Under the pieces are notes generated by a model, which was given only the letters and a program-made list of their open reading frames with translations, searched no databases and was not told the DNA's origin. From Amblyomma americanum (lineage: Eukaryota > Arthropoda > Arachnida > Ixodida > Ixodidae), in assembly GCF_052857255.1 (NCBI RefSeq), contig NC_135505.1, positions 52,675,507-52,739,506 of the forward strand: a stretch of DNA of 64,000 nucleotides, given 5' to 3'. This document shows positions 11,257 through 22,655 of this stretch, piece after piece. Each line of letters opens with the position of its first letter. The stretch's first letter is position 1. A program made the translations under genes and the position numbers.

Positions 11257-12052
11257 TTAAAGCAGATTTTCACTGACCGCAAAGCTGTGAACTGGCTGCT
11301 TTGTTTGCCTTTGCGTACTGTGCTTCCCAGGCACGTTTTTTTTCATCTTGTAGGTAGACTTTGAGGGGCATACTTTGGCCAGATGCCTGATCTTACTGCA
11401 TGCATTCCACCGTGATATGGCGTACTGGCATACTGTTGCGTAGTGCGGCTCTCCACAGCGATAGCAACGCTGTTTCATCTGCGCTCGCATCCCACTGGAA
11501 ACTAGCTGCGCTTCGGCGATACCCTGAGATTGCACCAACATAGTTGAGTCTTTTTTTGGCCGTCTTCATTGCAACTATAAGAATGACTGCTGACCCGAAC
11601 GTCAGGTTTGCCCTTCAAGCATGCGCCGTTGCATTCGCGCGGCATTAATGCCGCAGACGACTCTGTCCCGCAGCATGCCAGGAAGGAAGGTGCCGAACTC
11701 ACAGTGTGCTGAAAGCTTTTTTAGTGATGAGGTGTAGTCGCTGACGGCTTCCTGCAGTTGACGAGAGCGATTATTGAATTTAGTAAAGCGGAAGACCACC
11801 ACGGAAATATTCGGAACATAGCGCCTCAGGAGCACGGTGAATCTCTTCGAAGGAGACTTGATCTGAAGTTATAGGCGTCAGCCTGCTCCGTAGCAAGGAG
11901 TAGGTATTGGACCCGCAGCAAGTCAGGAACACGGATCCTTTATTCTTCTCTTGTGCGCTGTTGGGGTCGAAGAACAGCTTCACTCGCTCCAAGAACTCTG
12001 TCCAGACTCCTCTTTCTCCGTGGAATGGCTGGAATGCTCCGTAGGTCGGCAT
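11257..12052 (-). pseudogene. Gypsy gag: capsid region and nucleocapsid zinc knuckles
   Basis: Gag begins at the Met at 12052 with MPTYGAFQPFHGERGVWTEF and continues with VFLTCCGSNTYSLLRSRLTP. After a frame change it reads FNNRSRQLQEAVSDY, AHCEFGTFLPGMLRDRVVCG and MQRRMLEGQT. The minus frame 11541-11257 carries two damaged CCHC knuckles: CYRCGEPHYATVC lacks one residue between Cys and His, and in WNACSKIRHLAKVC the first Cys is Trp. Splitting over three frames and the damaged knuckles show decay. No 5' LTR or primer-binding site was found between 12053 and 12400. Confidence 0.75.
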
Positions 12053-12416
12053 GATTGCAGATAATGCGAACCGAGAATTCACTTTCCGGTGCCGAAGCTG
12101 CCACATATCAGTGACCGTATCTGTCGTGCGCTCAGCAACTATAGCTGTAGCATCAGTGCTAGATTTTGTAATTGCCCTCACTGGTACATATATAGCTGCC
12201 TTCTTGAAATTAAACCAGTTTGATGATGCGCACCGTATATGCCCAATGTGTTTCTTCATTCTTGTCCCGTTTTTTCGCGCAAGTACATATTTTACTAGCA
12301 TTTATTGGAAAATTCTTGGTGTCAATTCTCGCAAAGTGCGCAAGGAGGAAAAATAAAGAGAAACGAAGGAGTACGCCGCGACGCCGCACGACTAAAACTG
12401 CGTTAGTTTGCAGGTG

Positions 12417-12522
12417 TAATGAAAAACGGCCCTACAAACGAGGACAAAATTAGAACACACAGGAGCTGACCAGCGCCACTTCGACTTGAATATCTTGGAT
12501 CCTCATGCCGTTTTTCATTACG
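12417..12522. repeat. Short perfect inverted repeat flanking 76 bp
   Basis: GTAATGAAAAACGGC at 12417 is matched by its exact reverse complement GCCGTTTTTCATTAC at about 12508. The enclosed sequence is not coding. It may be a small foldback element or the remnant of a PLE terminus. Confidence 0.5.
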
Positions 12523-12781
12523 TCTTCAAGTATGAACCAACTAGCCCAAGCAAGAGATTTAATTGAGCACATTTACGATAACAATTACTGTCCTTCGAAT
12601 GAAATTGATTAGAGTGGTCAATTATTATCCCGGAAATGTAGCGGAACAAATAAATAGAAGAAAGCGATTACTGCTGCATTTTTTGCTTGCAGCATGTTTG
12701 GCCATAACACAGATTTACACCCCCAATAATGAACTACAGAGTCTCGGTGCATAATTTGTTACATGTTATTTATTTTAGAGA

Positions 12782-13030
12782 GCCGGCGCGACGGCAGAGT
12801 GGTTATGGTGCTCGTCTGATGACCCAAAAGACGAGTGTTCGACCCCGTTCTTGCTGGTCGCACTGCGATGAGGCGCATTGCGATGAGGCGCACTGCGATG
12901 AATGCTAGAGGCCTGTGCACTGTTCGTTGTCACTGTGCGTTAAAGAACCCCACGTAGTGTAAATTATCGGAAGCATTTCACTTAGGCGTTCCTCACAGCC
13001 CGAGTTGATCTGAGGCATCAACAACCCAAA
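12782..13030 (+). mobile_element. tRNA-derived SINE with internal short duplications
   Basis: The head GACGGCAGAGTGGTTATGG and GTTCGACCCC (B-box-like) is followed by a body with CTAGAGGCCTGTGCACTG and GTGCGTTAAAGAACCCC. Between head and body a 15-bp unit (TGCGATGAGGCGCAT and variants) is repeated three times, unlike other copies. The tail ends CAACCCAAAACAAACAAG. Confidence 0.7.
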
Positions 13031-14724
13031 ACAAACAAGAAGCATTATTTTGTCAGGAGTCGTTTTTCAAAGCTGTCGTTGCTAACTTCCCACGTTTCCT
13101 CGTGGAGAGATCAACAGCTACACTGAACACTCCCTTGATGGAGGAAAGGGAAATATTTTAATTTATGGGTACCTCGCACAACAGCTCATAACGGCGCAGA
13201 CATGCCGGCAAATGTTGCTTGCAAGCTGGGCCTCACAAGAGAGGGCGACTTGCTCATGAGGAGCTGCGCTAGTGTGCCGGCATTATTTATTTTTCCTTTT
13301 CTTAATGAGCAGCTGCTGCTGCCGCAACTGATGCTGCAGAGTCACCCCCCACGCTGCCATGATGCTCCGTGCTAACGTACCGTTGCCCATGTGTGTGCTT
13401 GGGTTTAGTTGGTTCTTGTATTTTGAGGCCCGTGCTTCACGTATATTAAAGTCGTTGGGTGCGGACAACGTGCTCCGAACATGTGAAGGAGCTCGAAACA
13501 TTGTTAATATTCTGGCTTCGTTAACCAGCATTTATTGCTGCCGTGCTGTGCAGGAGAGTAATCTTAGCTCTTTTTTTTCTCCTCTTTCCTCGGCCTATCG
13601 TGCCCAGTCGGCTGATTAATAGGAAATTTTGAGAAACAGACCATGAACGAATAACAGAAACAGAGGCTCGCTCACAGTTGCGGGATTTGAAACCACAGAC
13701 GCTTTTCCCAAGCCGTGCACCTTAGAAGGCGAGAACCAGGCCAGGCCACTCCTTAGCGAATAAAGGCTGTGCTATAAATGCATTTCGAACACGTTGTATT
13801 AATTTCGTATTAATTTTCCATTTTTAGCCTTATGCTAAAAATTTCAATACGAATGCTTTCTCAGTATTCTGGGAGAAATACTTTGAACATTCTGACAAAC
13901 GCATCAAAAGTACATTTTGTGTCCGCTTTGTATATTTATTATAAATTAAAAATATACTAATATATACAATAATTATGTTACAGTTGGTTAAAATTACAGT
14001 ATAAATATACATGAGTACATGAAAAATATACTAAAATACATTCAAGGCATCCAAATAAAAATACACTAAGCATATACAATTAATACATTAAAACTAAATT
14101 CACTTCCGCTTAAAAAGGGCGTACTAGCCGGATTCACCGGATGATACTGATCAATGTTGTCACCAGCAGAAACAGCAGGACATACAATCCTGTAGAAAAC
14201 ACGTTGTCATCAATAAATCTATGACAGTGGAAGGTCACGGGATGGGAGCTGAACGGGAAAGTTTTCGCCACACAGGAAATGCCGACAGAAAGTGACGTCA
14301 GCAAACAGGAACTGCTCCGACAAGCTTGTTACTAAGCTTGGCTTATATATACCCCTTGAGAGGACACACATTATTTTGCCCACTGAGGCGCTTTTGGCTT
14401 AAAGGCTGTGGGCCCCCAAATTGTCGCGCAAGCGTCGGACTGGTTGGTTTCGAATCGGCAATCTATCTAGACCCGAACTGCTATCGTAACTGGTGTCAGT
14501 CATCGGTCAGGAGTCGTGCTGTAATCCAACAAATACATAATCGTCTATGGCAGCCGGTCGGCACTACCTGTCGTGGTCCTTTTCGCTGCATGTTCGGGCC
14601 CGGAGGTGCGCATGGCACCTTTGCCTGTAAAATGCTATCACGCTGTCCACACGTAATTTAAATAAGTGGTGATTGCCTTCCTGCTAGAAGTTACCATGAA
14701 CGAATAGATGACAGGAAATGGAGA
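13031..14724. other. No recognisable gene; contains an AT-rich tract and a TATA-like site
   Basis: Segment 13840-14110 is strongly AT-rich. At about 14341-14352 the sequence GCTTATATATACCCC looks like a TATA box with a GC-richer sequence downstream, but no supported ORF follows. Other frames here are short. Confidence 0.4.
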
Positions 14725-15545
14725 ATTTTCACTGTCCCGGAAACGTGATTTTTAGCACTAGGCTGTTCCATAGCAGCTTGAAGTGGGCTGAATATATGCT
14801 GACGCGAACTAGTCATTTGTTAGAATTGACGTATACTTCGGAAGAATTGTTTTCGTACTTACGCCAACATTTCCAACATGAAAATAAGATTTCCCCAAAC
14901 GCGATTTCCAGCAGAAGGTTGCTCAACAGCAGCTTGGAGTGTGCTGTAAATATGTGTACGCGGACAGATAATTCGTTATAATTGAAGTATACTTTCAAAG
15001 AATTAATTAAGTAGTTACGAAACCATACTTAATATACATTGATAACATGTTATTTACCGAAACGTGATTTCCAGCACAAGGTTGCTGGACGGCATCTTGC
15101 AGTGTGCTGAAAAATTTGATTACGGAGACAAATAGTTCGTTAGAATTGAAGTATAGTTTGGACGAATTAATGTCGTATATATTGAAGTACACTTTAAATA
15201 CATTGCCAACATGTCATTTCCCGAAACATGATTTCGCGCACTAGCTTTTCAACGGCAGCTTGAAGTGAGCGGTAAATATGGTTACGCGGACAGCTTATTC
15301 GTTAGGCATGAACTATACTTTGGACGAATTATTTTTGTATTGGCGAAAGTACACTTTCAATACATTGACAACATGCAAAAGCCATTTCCCGAAACACAAT
15401 TTCGGGCACTAGATTGTTCCGCGGGAGCTAAAAGTGTGCTTCAAATATGTTTGAATAGACTGCCCATTGTTAAGATTGAAAAACAATTCAGACGCATAAA
15501 CTTTATTATTTAGGAAAGTACACTTTTAATACAATGACAAGCTAC
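14725..15545. repeat. Diverged tandem array, about 163-bp unit, five copies
   Basis: The landmark CCCGAAACGTGATTTCC(A/G)GCAC or variants occurs at about 14738, 14893, 15057, 15220 and 15388, giving spacings of 155-168 bp. Each unit continues with TTG.TC.ACAGCAGCTTG, then ATTCGTTAGAATTGAAGTATA and CATTGACAACATG. Units differ by many substitutions, so the array is old. No coding capacity is conserved among the units. Confidence 0.8.
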
Positions 15546-17905
15546 TCAACCGCATACATATTTTTACAAGTATTTGAAACTTGCTCGAAGCATGCTTGAA
15601 GTGACGTAGTTTAAGAAAATTTTAAGAATATATTTGGAATACCAAGCGTAAAAATTCGGGAACCAATTTCCGGCATATTTTTAGTGCATTCATTAATACA
15701 AAGTATGTTTAAAATACACTATAAATAACCCGCCGTGTATTCCACACGTATTTGCTTTCGCTAAGGGATGGTTTGCACCCACTTGAAGAACCGGTCGATA
15801 CTTGGACCGTTGAAGTGTCGAGAATATGGCCTAATGGTCATAGTAACCGCCTTGCATGGAGGAGGTGCTGCCTTCAGTCACTAGCGCCGCAGGGTGCCCA
15901 GAGGTTTTCTCATCGTTAAAAGATTCCTCCGGGGTTGTTCTCGGCTTTTCTTGGGCAAAAGGGCTCGGAAAAGAAAATGCGGTCCACCCTATTTGTGGCA
16001 AAATCGAATAATTTTTTCTGTCTTCAAGGAAGGGAGGCATGACCACGAGTGCCGCGTGACCAAAAAATTTTGAAAGTTACTTTCGAAGTTACTACCATTG
16101 ATGTTCGCTCTGCATATCTATAGGTACTAACCACACGAAAAGTTGATTTAGCATGAAGGCAGCTTAAATTTTTTTCCCTGCAACTTAATATCGCACGCAA
16201 AACTCGCTATGTCGGTAAAGAAATGTGTCTGGCCGACGTTATTTTCCCTCTTGCTGATGTGTTGTTTGCATTCGTAACAAGCATGAGCAATAGAAACTTA
16301 ACTGCACCTTGTGTCGAACTTCAATATAGGCAGTTGCATATTAAAAAAAAATAAAAGTGCAAGAAAGGCAAGGACGTAAAGACGAGTACACGCGCATCCT
16401 GGGTGTCTTCAATATGTGTAGTTTTATTCTTGTTTTTGCTGTGGTCTCATTTTTCCACGCTAGAAGGTAACGTCGCCTGCATACTTTTCAGTCTTATAAT
16501 ACAAAAACACTCTAACATTAGTGCTGCCTTCCGGGCATTTTGTTGGAGCCACTGAGTTGTATATAATAGTAGGGAAGTTGCCGCGCCATGTGACAGTACG
16601 GGGCGCTAGTACAACGAGCCAAGTGATATTTCTCGGGACCAAAAGTGTCGATCACCGGTGGCCCGCTTGTGATCCGGACATGACTGCGCGCGATGCTTGT
16701 TTACATGTAAGAGAACTAAGCAACTGAATTGCCGGGAAAGTTACCATTTGATAAACGCAAGCGATTGATTGGAATAAAGAAGAATATGTAATTCATTACA
16801 AGTACTGAGTTACTTGTAACACTTTATCGACAACTCTGGCTAGAACTGGTGTAGTGCAGGAACCACTAGGAACTACAAAAAAACAATTGGCCATTAGAAA
16901 TCATCCTTTTTGCTCAATTATAGTATCATTTGTGTCGCTTTTATTTCTATGATAACAAAATTTATATAGCAATAAATTGTCACCATTTGACAACGCATAT
17001 ATTTTGCAATGATGACTTTGTTGAAATATTGTTTTGGAAGTTTAGAGCTCAGATTGCTTAATAAAATGGCGATTTAATTAGCACCAAACGTATAGCGAAT
17101 TTCTTTTCGGTCACACCTGTACTTCAAGATTTCTCCCAGCACACGGGAGTAATCAGCTACATATAATAGAGCGCCTAGAGTGCATCCGGTGCCGAGCGAA
17201 CAAACCTGAAGCTGGCGCTCCCGTAACAGCGCTTCACCGGAAAAGAAGTGATTCGTCATGATAAATCGACAATTTATTCCACGAATTTCGAAAACTTATG
17301 TAACGCGTCATCAGCCAATCATTTGACTCCTTGATTAAAATAGTAAATGATTGAGCACACCATAACAGTGCTTATTTTCATGCCACTCCCACAAAGGACC
17401 TTCTTCGAAACAATGCTTAACTCCGCCTATCTTCCTGTGTCTATTTTCTTACAATATAAATACGTTGGAAAGCGACAATTTTTCACGACTTATCCCCGTT
17501 GCTAAGCTCGGCAAACCCTTGCAGATTTATTCTCCCCTCATGCAGGCTGCACAGTGCCTTCGGTTTTTATATGCAGTTCACGCTTAGCCACCACGATTCC
17601 ACGGCAAACGATTGATCATCCTACCGTTGAAGAGCTCGTAAACAAGGAATTTAATAACATTCAACATAGCAGGACAAAGAAATAGTCACCACTTTCCGGT
17701 TTCTTCAGTACATTACGAGAACATGTTGCAACAAAATGGCATAACTTTTTCAGGGAAGCTATATAGCTCTACCGTCCAAGGAAATTTTTCTGTTGTCGTC
17801 GTCATCAGCAAAAAACGCGAAGCTAAAAATTGAATGCTACTCCGAGTGCAGAAGTTCCTAAACGCATAGAAATGGTATATCATACTGATCATAAAGCAGT
17901 CGAAA
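15546..17905. other. No recognisable gene
   Basis: AT-rich sequence without an exon, RNA gene or classified element that I can support. Open frames are under about 75 codons and show no family motifs. Confidence 0.5.
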
Positions 17906-18016
17906 TGTAAAAAAATAAAAAATAAAAAATGAGAAATTACGCACGCACAAATAAATAATTACAAAAATGAATAAAAAATAAATAAATAAGTAAATAAATA
18001 AATGAAAGAAAACTAA
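17906..18016. repeat. A-rich low-complexity tract (AAAT type)
   Basis: Runs of AAATAAATAAAT and close variants dominate this stretch; simple repeat only. Confidence 0.8.
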
Positions 18017-18039
18017 TATATATAAACGGTAAATTTACT

Positions 18040-18165
18040 TTGAAATCTCGCATATAGCATACAGCTGAAGTACATTTCACTTGTCTCTGGTTTCATTCTT
18101 TGTACAGCTGCGTGTGTGAATTATTTAGTGACGTCGCAATTAGGAATTGGGTGTGCTTTCCTGTA
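18040..18165. repeat. Unclassified repeat block, first copy
   Basis: This block shares CATTTCACTTGTCT.TGG, TTGTACAGCTGCGTGTGTG and ATTGGGTGT in the same order with 19480-19610. The two copies flank a 1.3-kb segment containing a SINE and a further duplication. Confidence 0.6.
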
Positions 18166-18518
18166 AACAGTTGGTTTGCAGCTGCATCGAAAGGGGTTGA
18201 CGTCATTCGAAGCCCTGGTGTGCAGTGCAGACCACATAATGTATGATAACGGCGACTGCAAACAATGCGAAGCACGTTCCTTGTCTTGTCATGTGTTTCC
18301 CGTTAAAAATTACGGTTGCGCTTTCGTGTCGTTGTCGTAAGCAAAGAAATTAGCTACGGTTTAACTGCTGCTCAAACCGGTTAGAGAGCGAAAGCTGTGG
18401 CGCATCGGGTAAGTAGGAGCGGTTTGGCCTCTAACGTTGAGTGCGTTACGCATACAGGATAGGCAACGCGCGCACCCTGCCAGGTGGCGGTTAAATAATG
18501 GCTGATTGCAAGAGGTCG

Positions 18519-18540
18519 CCCCCCCCCCCCCCCCCCCCCC
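18519..18540. repeat. Poly-C tract of about 22 bases
   Basis: An uninterrupted cytosine run; a simple mononucleotide repeat, unusual in this AT-rich setting. Confidence 0.95.
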
Positions 18541-18589
18541 AATGAACGCTGCGGCTTATTGCTGCAGTAACGTGTGTTTGCCACAAGGT

Positions 18590-18910
18590 TGACAGCGCTA
18601 ATGCATACAGCCAACATCTATCTCTCCACCACCATGTAACTCAAAGCTCGATTGAGGCGTCCGCTGCCTAAGGGAGCCAGTTATGCGCCCTCCTTTCGCA
18701 AAATCATCGGAGTCTAGAGCGTTGTAAGCGCTAACACCTATGAACACAAAGAACTCCTACGGTCTATAGCTTCAGTGCCGCGTTTCTGCTATAACGTTGT
18801 GAATGGCAAAATATGCAGCGCACATCTGTCACTACCGCCACGTAGCTTACAGCGCGACTGAGGTATCCACCGTTCAAGGGGGCCAGTTATGCGCCTTTCC
18901 TTTGCTTTCG
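18590..18910. repeat. Unclassified direct duplication, about 200-bp period
   Basis: The block ending GG(G/A)(G/A)GCCAGTTATGCGCC occurs at about 18640-18705 and again at 18838-18907, each preceded by a similar CAGCGC...ACC.CCA segment. I do not recognise the family. Confidence 0.55.
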
Positions 18911-18917
18911 AAGAAAA

Positions 18918-19236
18918 TTGAAAATTGGTTTTCCGGGAAAGGAAATGTCGCAGTATCTGTCTGATATATGGTTGGATACCTGAACCGCACTTTAAGGGAT
19001 GGGATGATGTAGAGAGTGATAGAAGAAAGGAAGAAAAAGGTGCCGTAGTGGAGGTCTAAGGAACAATTTCGACAACCTGGGGATCTTTAAGGTGCGCTGA
19101 CATCGCACATAGAACACCATCGTGCGCCTTCGCATTTCGCCTCCATAAAAACGCTGCCGTCGCGGTTCGGGTTCGAACCCTGGTACTTCGGATCAGTTGC
19201 CGGGCGCCCAAACCACTGAGCCTCCATCGGCCATAC
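18918..19236 (-). mobile_element. Full-length tRNA-derived SINE, minus strand
   Basis: In plus orientation the reverse-complemented tail AATTGGTTTTCCGGGAAAGG leads through CAGTATCTGTCTGATATATG and a TGAACCGCACTTTAAGGG-type block into GGAACAATTTCGACAACCTG. It ends with a tRNA-like head containing GGTTCGAACCC and GGGCGCCCAAACCACTGAGC. It belongs to the same subfamily as 20761-21078 and 52378-52667. A more diverged tail fragment of the same subfamily lies just right of it (about 19283-19360). Confidence 0.85.
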
Positions 19237-19479
19237 CATGCTGAATACACCGGCTCTCGTCCGAATAAAATTGAAGATTGGTTTTTAAAATTGGTTTTGA
19301 AGACAGGAATTGGTGCACTGTCTCACATATATCGGTGCCCACCCTAACCTCGCCGTAAGGGGATTGACCTCTGCCTCACTTGAAGGTCGAAACAGGCAGC
19401 ACCGCGAAATCGTTACGAGGTAGAGTAGTGAGGCCGTTGCTTTAAAAACATCGAGCTATAATTTAATGCGAACAAGATA

Positions 19480-19610
19480 TCTGCTTTGAAATTAGACATA
19501 CAGCATACAGGTCACGCACATTTCACTTGTCTATGGTTTCACTGCTTGTACAGCTGCGTGTGTGAATTTTCTAGTGGCGTCGCATTGTGTAATTGGGTGT
19601 CGTTCTACAG
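19480..19610. repeat. Unclassified repeat block, second copy
   Basis: Direct copy of the 18040-18165 block with the same ordered motifs and scattered differences. Confidence 0.6.
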
Positions 19611-19752
19611 CTGCGCTGTCCAACCACCTTCGCATAGTGAATTGGAGCCATATTTTTTTTTTTAGTACATTTCATTCTCGGCATAAAGAGGGTCTGTTTT
19701 TTTCGAAAGGCGTTTTCTTCAGGAACAAACTTGTCTAAAAGCGTGACTTTGT

Positions 19753-19761
19753 ATATATATA

Positions 19762-19846
<85 letters not shown>
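19753..19846. repeat. (TA)n microsatellite
   Basis: Nearly pure TA dinucleotide repeat with one short T-rich interruption. Confidence 0.95.
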
Positions 19847-19850
<4 letters not shown>

Positions 19851-20751
19851 AAAGGCTGGCAGCATTCTAAGTTGCGCTCAGTTCAAAATGCATTTTAAAA
19901 ACTATTTCTCCAAACCTTAATTGATAGTATCGATAGAATGTTCCTGTCAAAATGGCTCCCAGAATTTTTCTAAGCATAAATTAATCATCGGACGCTCAGC
20001 AATTATCATTTTGACATTCTAGATGAGATTTTTTTTGAAACTTTTCATAGTTATTTACATCCACACTCTTGCATTCATTTTATGATCAAGCAGGATCCTC
20101 TTTTCGGGCCTACATGTGGTTTGAATCGAGAGGTGTCTGCAGTTAAAGCACAATACATTACCAATTTTGACTCAATTCATTACTCTGTTGCCGTAGCCTG
20201 GTGAATATAATCATTTGCATTTACGGAGCAAATTAGCGTACTGTAGTTTACGATAGGCAGTTGAAACTCACAATCTCCTAGTCTGTGAATAGTCTCCTTA
20301 ACCTACCTGTTCGAGCAAGTGTAATTCCTGAGACAAACTGCTTATTGCCAGACGCGTTAAAATGCAGAGCGAACACCGTGTGGAAAGTGATCACCGTATC
20401 AAAATTACCGATAACTCCACTTGCATATTTTCACAAAATAAGCTTCTTTCCAAAGATTTTCAATGCCAGCACAAAGCTGTGTCCCCATTTCTTCATTCTG
20501 GCCCATAAATCACGCAGGATTCGCAAAAATTTATGTACATTGATGATTTGTTGACAAGATGGTAATTTGACCTTAAATCCCGTATACTGCCACCAGTTGC
20601 AAGAAATATTTTACCGCGATAGAGTTAAGGAGCTGATGTCGCAGAATATCCCGCGTCGCCATCGACGTCGTTGACCGTGAGCGCAAACATTGACGAAAAA
20701 TCTCCAGGAAAGCAACCTATGGCGCAGGCGGGCCACATAGGACTTCTGACC
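19847..20751. other. No recognisable gene
   Basis: No exon or classified repeat recognised. A plus frame at 20285-20554 has no family motif. Confidence 0.5.
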
Positions 20752-20760
20752 TTGAGGCGA

Positions 20761-21078
20761 GCCCCGCCGCGGTGGCTCAGTGGTTAGGGCGCTCGACTAC
20801 TGATCCGGAGTTCCCAGGTTCGAACCCGACCGCGTCGGCTGCTTTTTTATGGAGGAAAAACGCTAAGGCGCCCGTGTGCTGTGCGATGTCAGTGCACGTT
20901 AAAGATCCCCAGGTGGTCGAAATTATTCCGGAGCCCTCCACTACGGTACCTATTCTTCCTTTCTTCTTTCACTCCCTCCTATATCCCTTCCCCTACGGCG
21001 CGGTTCAGGTGTCCAACGATATATGAGACAGATACTGCGCCATTTCCTTTCCCCAAAAACCAATTATTATTATTATTA
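20761..21078 (+). mobile_element. Full-length tRNA-derived SINE with target-site duplication
   Basis: The tRNA-like head CGCGGTGGCTCAGTGGTTAG (A box) and GGTTCGAACCC (B box) is followed by a body with GGAGGAAAAACGCTAAGGCG and CAGGTGGTCGAAATTATTCC. The tail passes CCTTTCCCCAAAAACCAATT and ends in (ATT)n. The 9-bp sequence TTGAGGCGA abuts the 5' end (20752-20760) and follows the tail (21079-21087). The intact target duplication and clean promoter boxes indicate a relatively recent insertion. RNA polymerase III would transcribe it; LINE machinery would move it. Confidence 0.93.
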
Positions 21079-21087
21079 TTGAGGCGA

Positions 21088-21845
21088 CATCACAATACAC
21101 CGGATTGTGAGCAAAGATTGGTCGCTCAGGAAGAGCAACTTGGCTCACACAAGGCCCACCGGTGGCAGCATCTGCCGTTGCAGGGCAGTTGCGCATCGCT
21201 TTACTACTCCACACTGTGCGAGTAGTCGTATGAGGACGCCCAGGGGTCGATGAATGTAGAGAATGGCACATTCTGCATATAATGAATTAACGCTTTGCGC
21301 TATCGCGTCATATCTTTATGGCAGAGCTGAAGTGTCCCTTCAAGTTTTTATATAGGCATTTTCTTTATTCTATTTAATCGCAGTCTCGCACATTGGTTTA
21401 GCCAAAAGCTAACCTTTTTATCGTGTTCACTGAGCTGAGTCTGAGATACCTTGCTTTTAAGGCTTTCAGTAACATCTGCCATTATTCAGTGATGCATGAA
21501 ACCTTTTTGCTTTCTACCGAAGTGTGTGAAGTTATAGTAACCGTCGTGGAAGGTTCATTACGCTTCAATATTTCTTCGCTCTCCGATAGTGGAAGCGAAC
21601 GCGCCTTTTCGGAGGTTTAATAGATGACAGTAAAGGCTAGTTGTCGCAGCCTATTAGGCCTGGTTGTTTAATTCGTGACGCAATGTTTTGATGTCAGTGA
21701 TTGCATTTGTTACTGTCTCATACATTCCTCATGTACCCTAAGCTTCTACACCTTGAACTATACGTGTTCAATATTATGGATAAAAATTTATTGTTACTTT
21801 TTTCCATCTGTACTAATTCAAGAATTGTTTCTTCCAGGGTGCTCA
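21088..21845. other. No recognisable gene; possible 5' UTR at its end
   Basis: No recognised feature until just before 21846, where the pyrimidine-rich stretch ending GTTTCTTCCAG at about 21837 could be a splice acceptor leading into the signal-peptide exon. Confidence 0.4.
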
Positions 21846-21917
21846 ATGAGGATGGCCGAGCTGCTACGAATGTTCTTGGCTTTAATTATATTAGGAACCT
21901 TAATCCTTTCAACTGAG
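21846..21917 (+). CDS. Signal-peptide exon of a secreted TIL-type protein (predicted exon 1)
   Basis: From the ATG at 21846 the frame encodes 24 residues, MRMAELLRMFLALIILGTLI plus LSTE. This has a short charged start, a long hydrophobic core and a small-residue end, as in a secretory signal peptide. It is followed directly by a splice donor (GAG then GTGTGA, intron from 21918) in phase 0. An acceptor-like TTCTTCCAG ends a few bases before the ATG, so a 5' UTR exon may precede it. The next plus-strand exon with a matching phase-0 acceptor is the cysteine-rich exon at 25673, giving a 3.75-kb intron. The pairing is inference from splice phase, strand and the fact that TIL proteins are secreted. 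Confidence 0.55.
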
Positions 21918-22070
21918 GTGTGATCTCCTACTCATATACTTACGTTTCTTCACTTGTATACACTTAGTCACTACTGTAGATAATCTTTACAAAGAGTGTT
22001 CAACGTGTTTTTTTTCCTTTCATTTGAAAATACTGATCGCCTTTTCCGAAATTGAAAATACAGTGCGGCC

Positions 22071-22098
22071 AACTATATGGCTCCTAAGCCATATAGTT
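22071..22098. other. Perfect 12-bp hairpin
   Basis: AACTATATGGCT and AGCCATATAGTT are separated by CCTA. No T-run or coding end is adjacent, so it is only a structural observation. Confidence 0.7.
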
Positions 22099-22512
22099 TG
22101 CCCTCATTAGCGTCTGCCGAAGACCTCACTTCCGGATGGAGGACGGCGAGAGTTTCTTCCAAAATAATGAAATCGGTTTGGCTGGGTTTGCATAAACGAC
22201 CACACGTCGTAGCACATGAGGAAATTTTGCGGGGCTGTATACTTTTCAAAAAGTGTAAACATAGAATACAAAATTCGCTTAGAGATTTAATAGAATAAGT
22301 AATAAGGCACCCGGTTCTACTGAACACCGAATTTTTCACTGATTTTGTACAGCTGGATACATCTACACGCCTTACTGTTGTTGCATCTGTTTGGCACTGC
22401 TAGAACATCCTGCGCGTGTAAGATGAATTCTAGAATGAATTGGGGCACAAGAAAATACGGATATAATTTATTTCCACTGTCAATCGGTAAACACCTCCCC
22501 CCCTCCATTTCT

Positions 22513-22655
22513 GTTTCCTGACCAAACAGACGCTGGTTCGATGCCGGCCGTGCGCGGCAGTCGCATTTGAATGGAGGCGAAATGCTCAAAGCTCGTGTAC
22601 TGAGCGATGTCATTGCGCGTTAAAGAACCATGCAGCGTGAAGATTTGGACTCCAA
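22513..22655 (+). mobile_element. SINE remnant
   Basis: Retains CTGGTTCGATGCCGGCCG (B-box region), GGAGGCGAAATGCTCA and GCGCGTTAAAGAACCATGCA, the body order of the window's SINE family. Both the 5' end and the tail are worn away. Confidence 0.65.

Noticed and set aside
20772..21225. Plus frames of 84 and 114 codons
   Set aside because: They lie within the tRNA-derived SINE; such frames recur wherever the SINE occurs.
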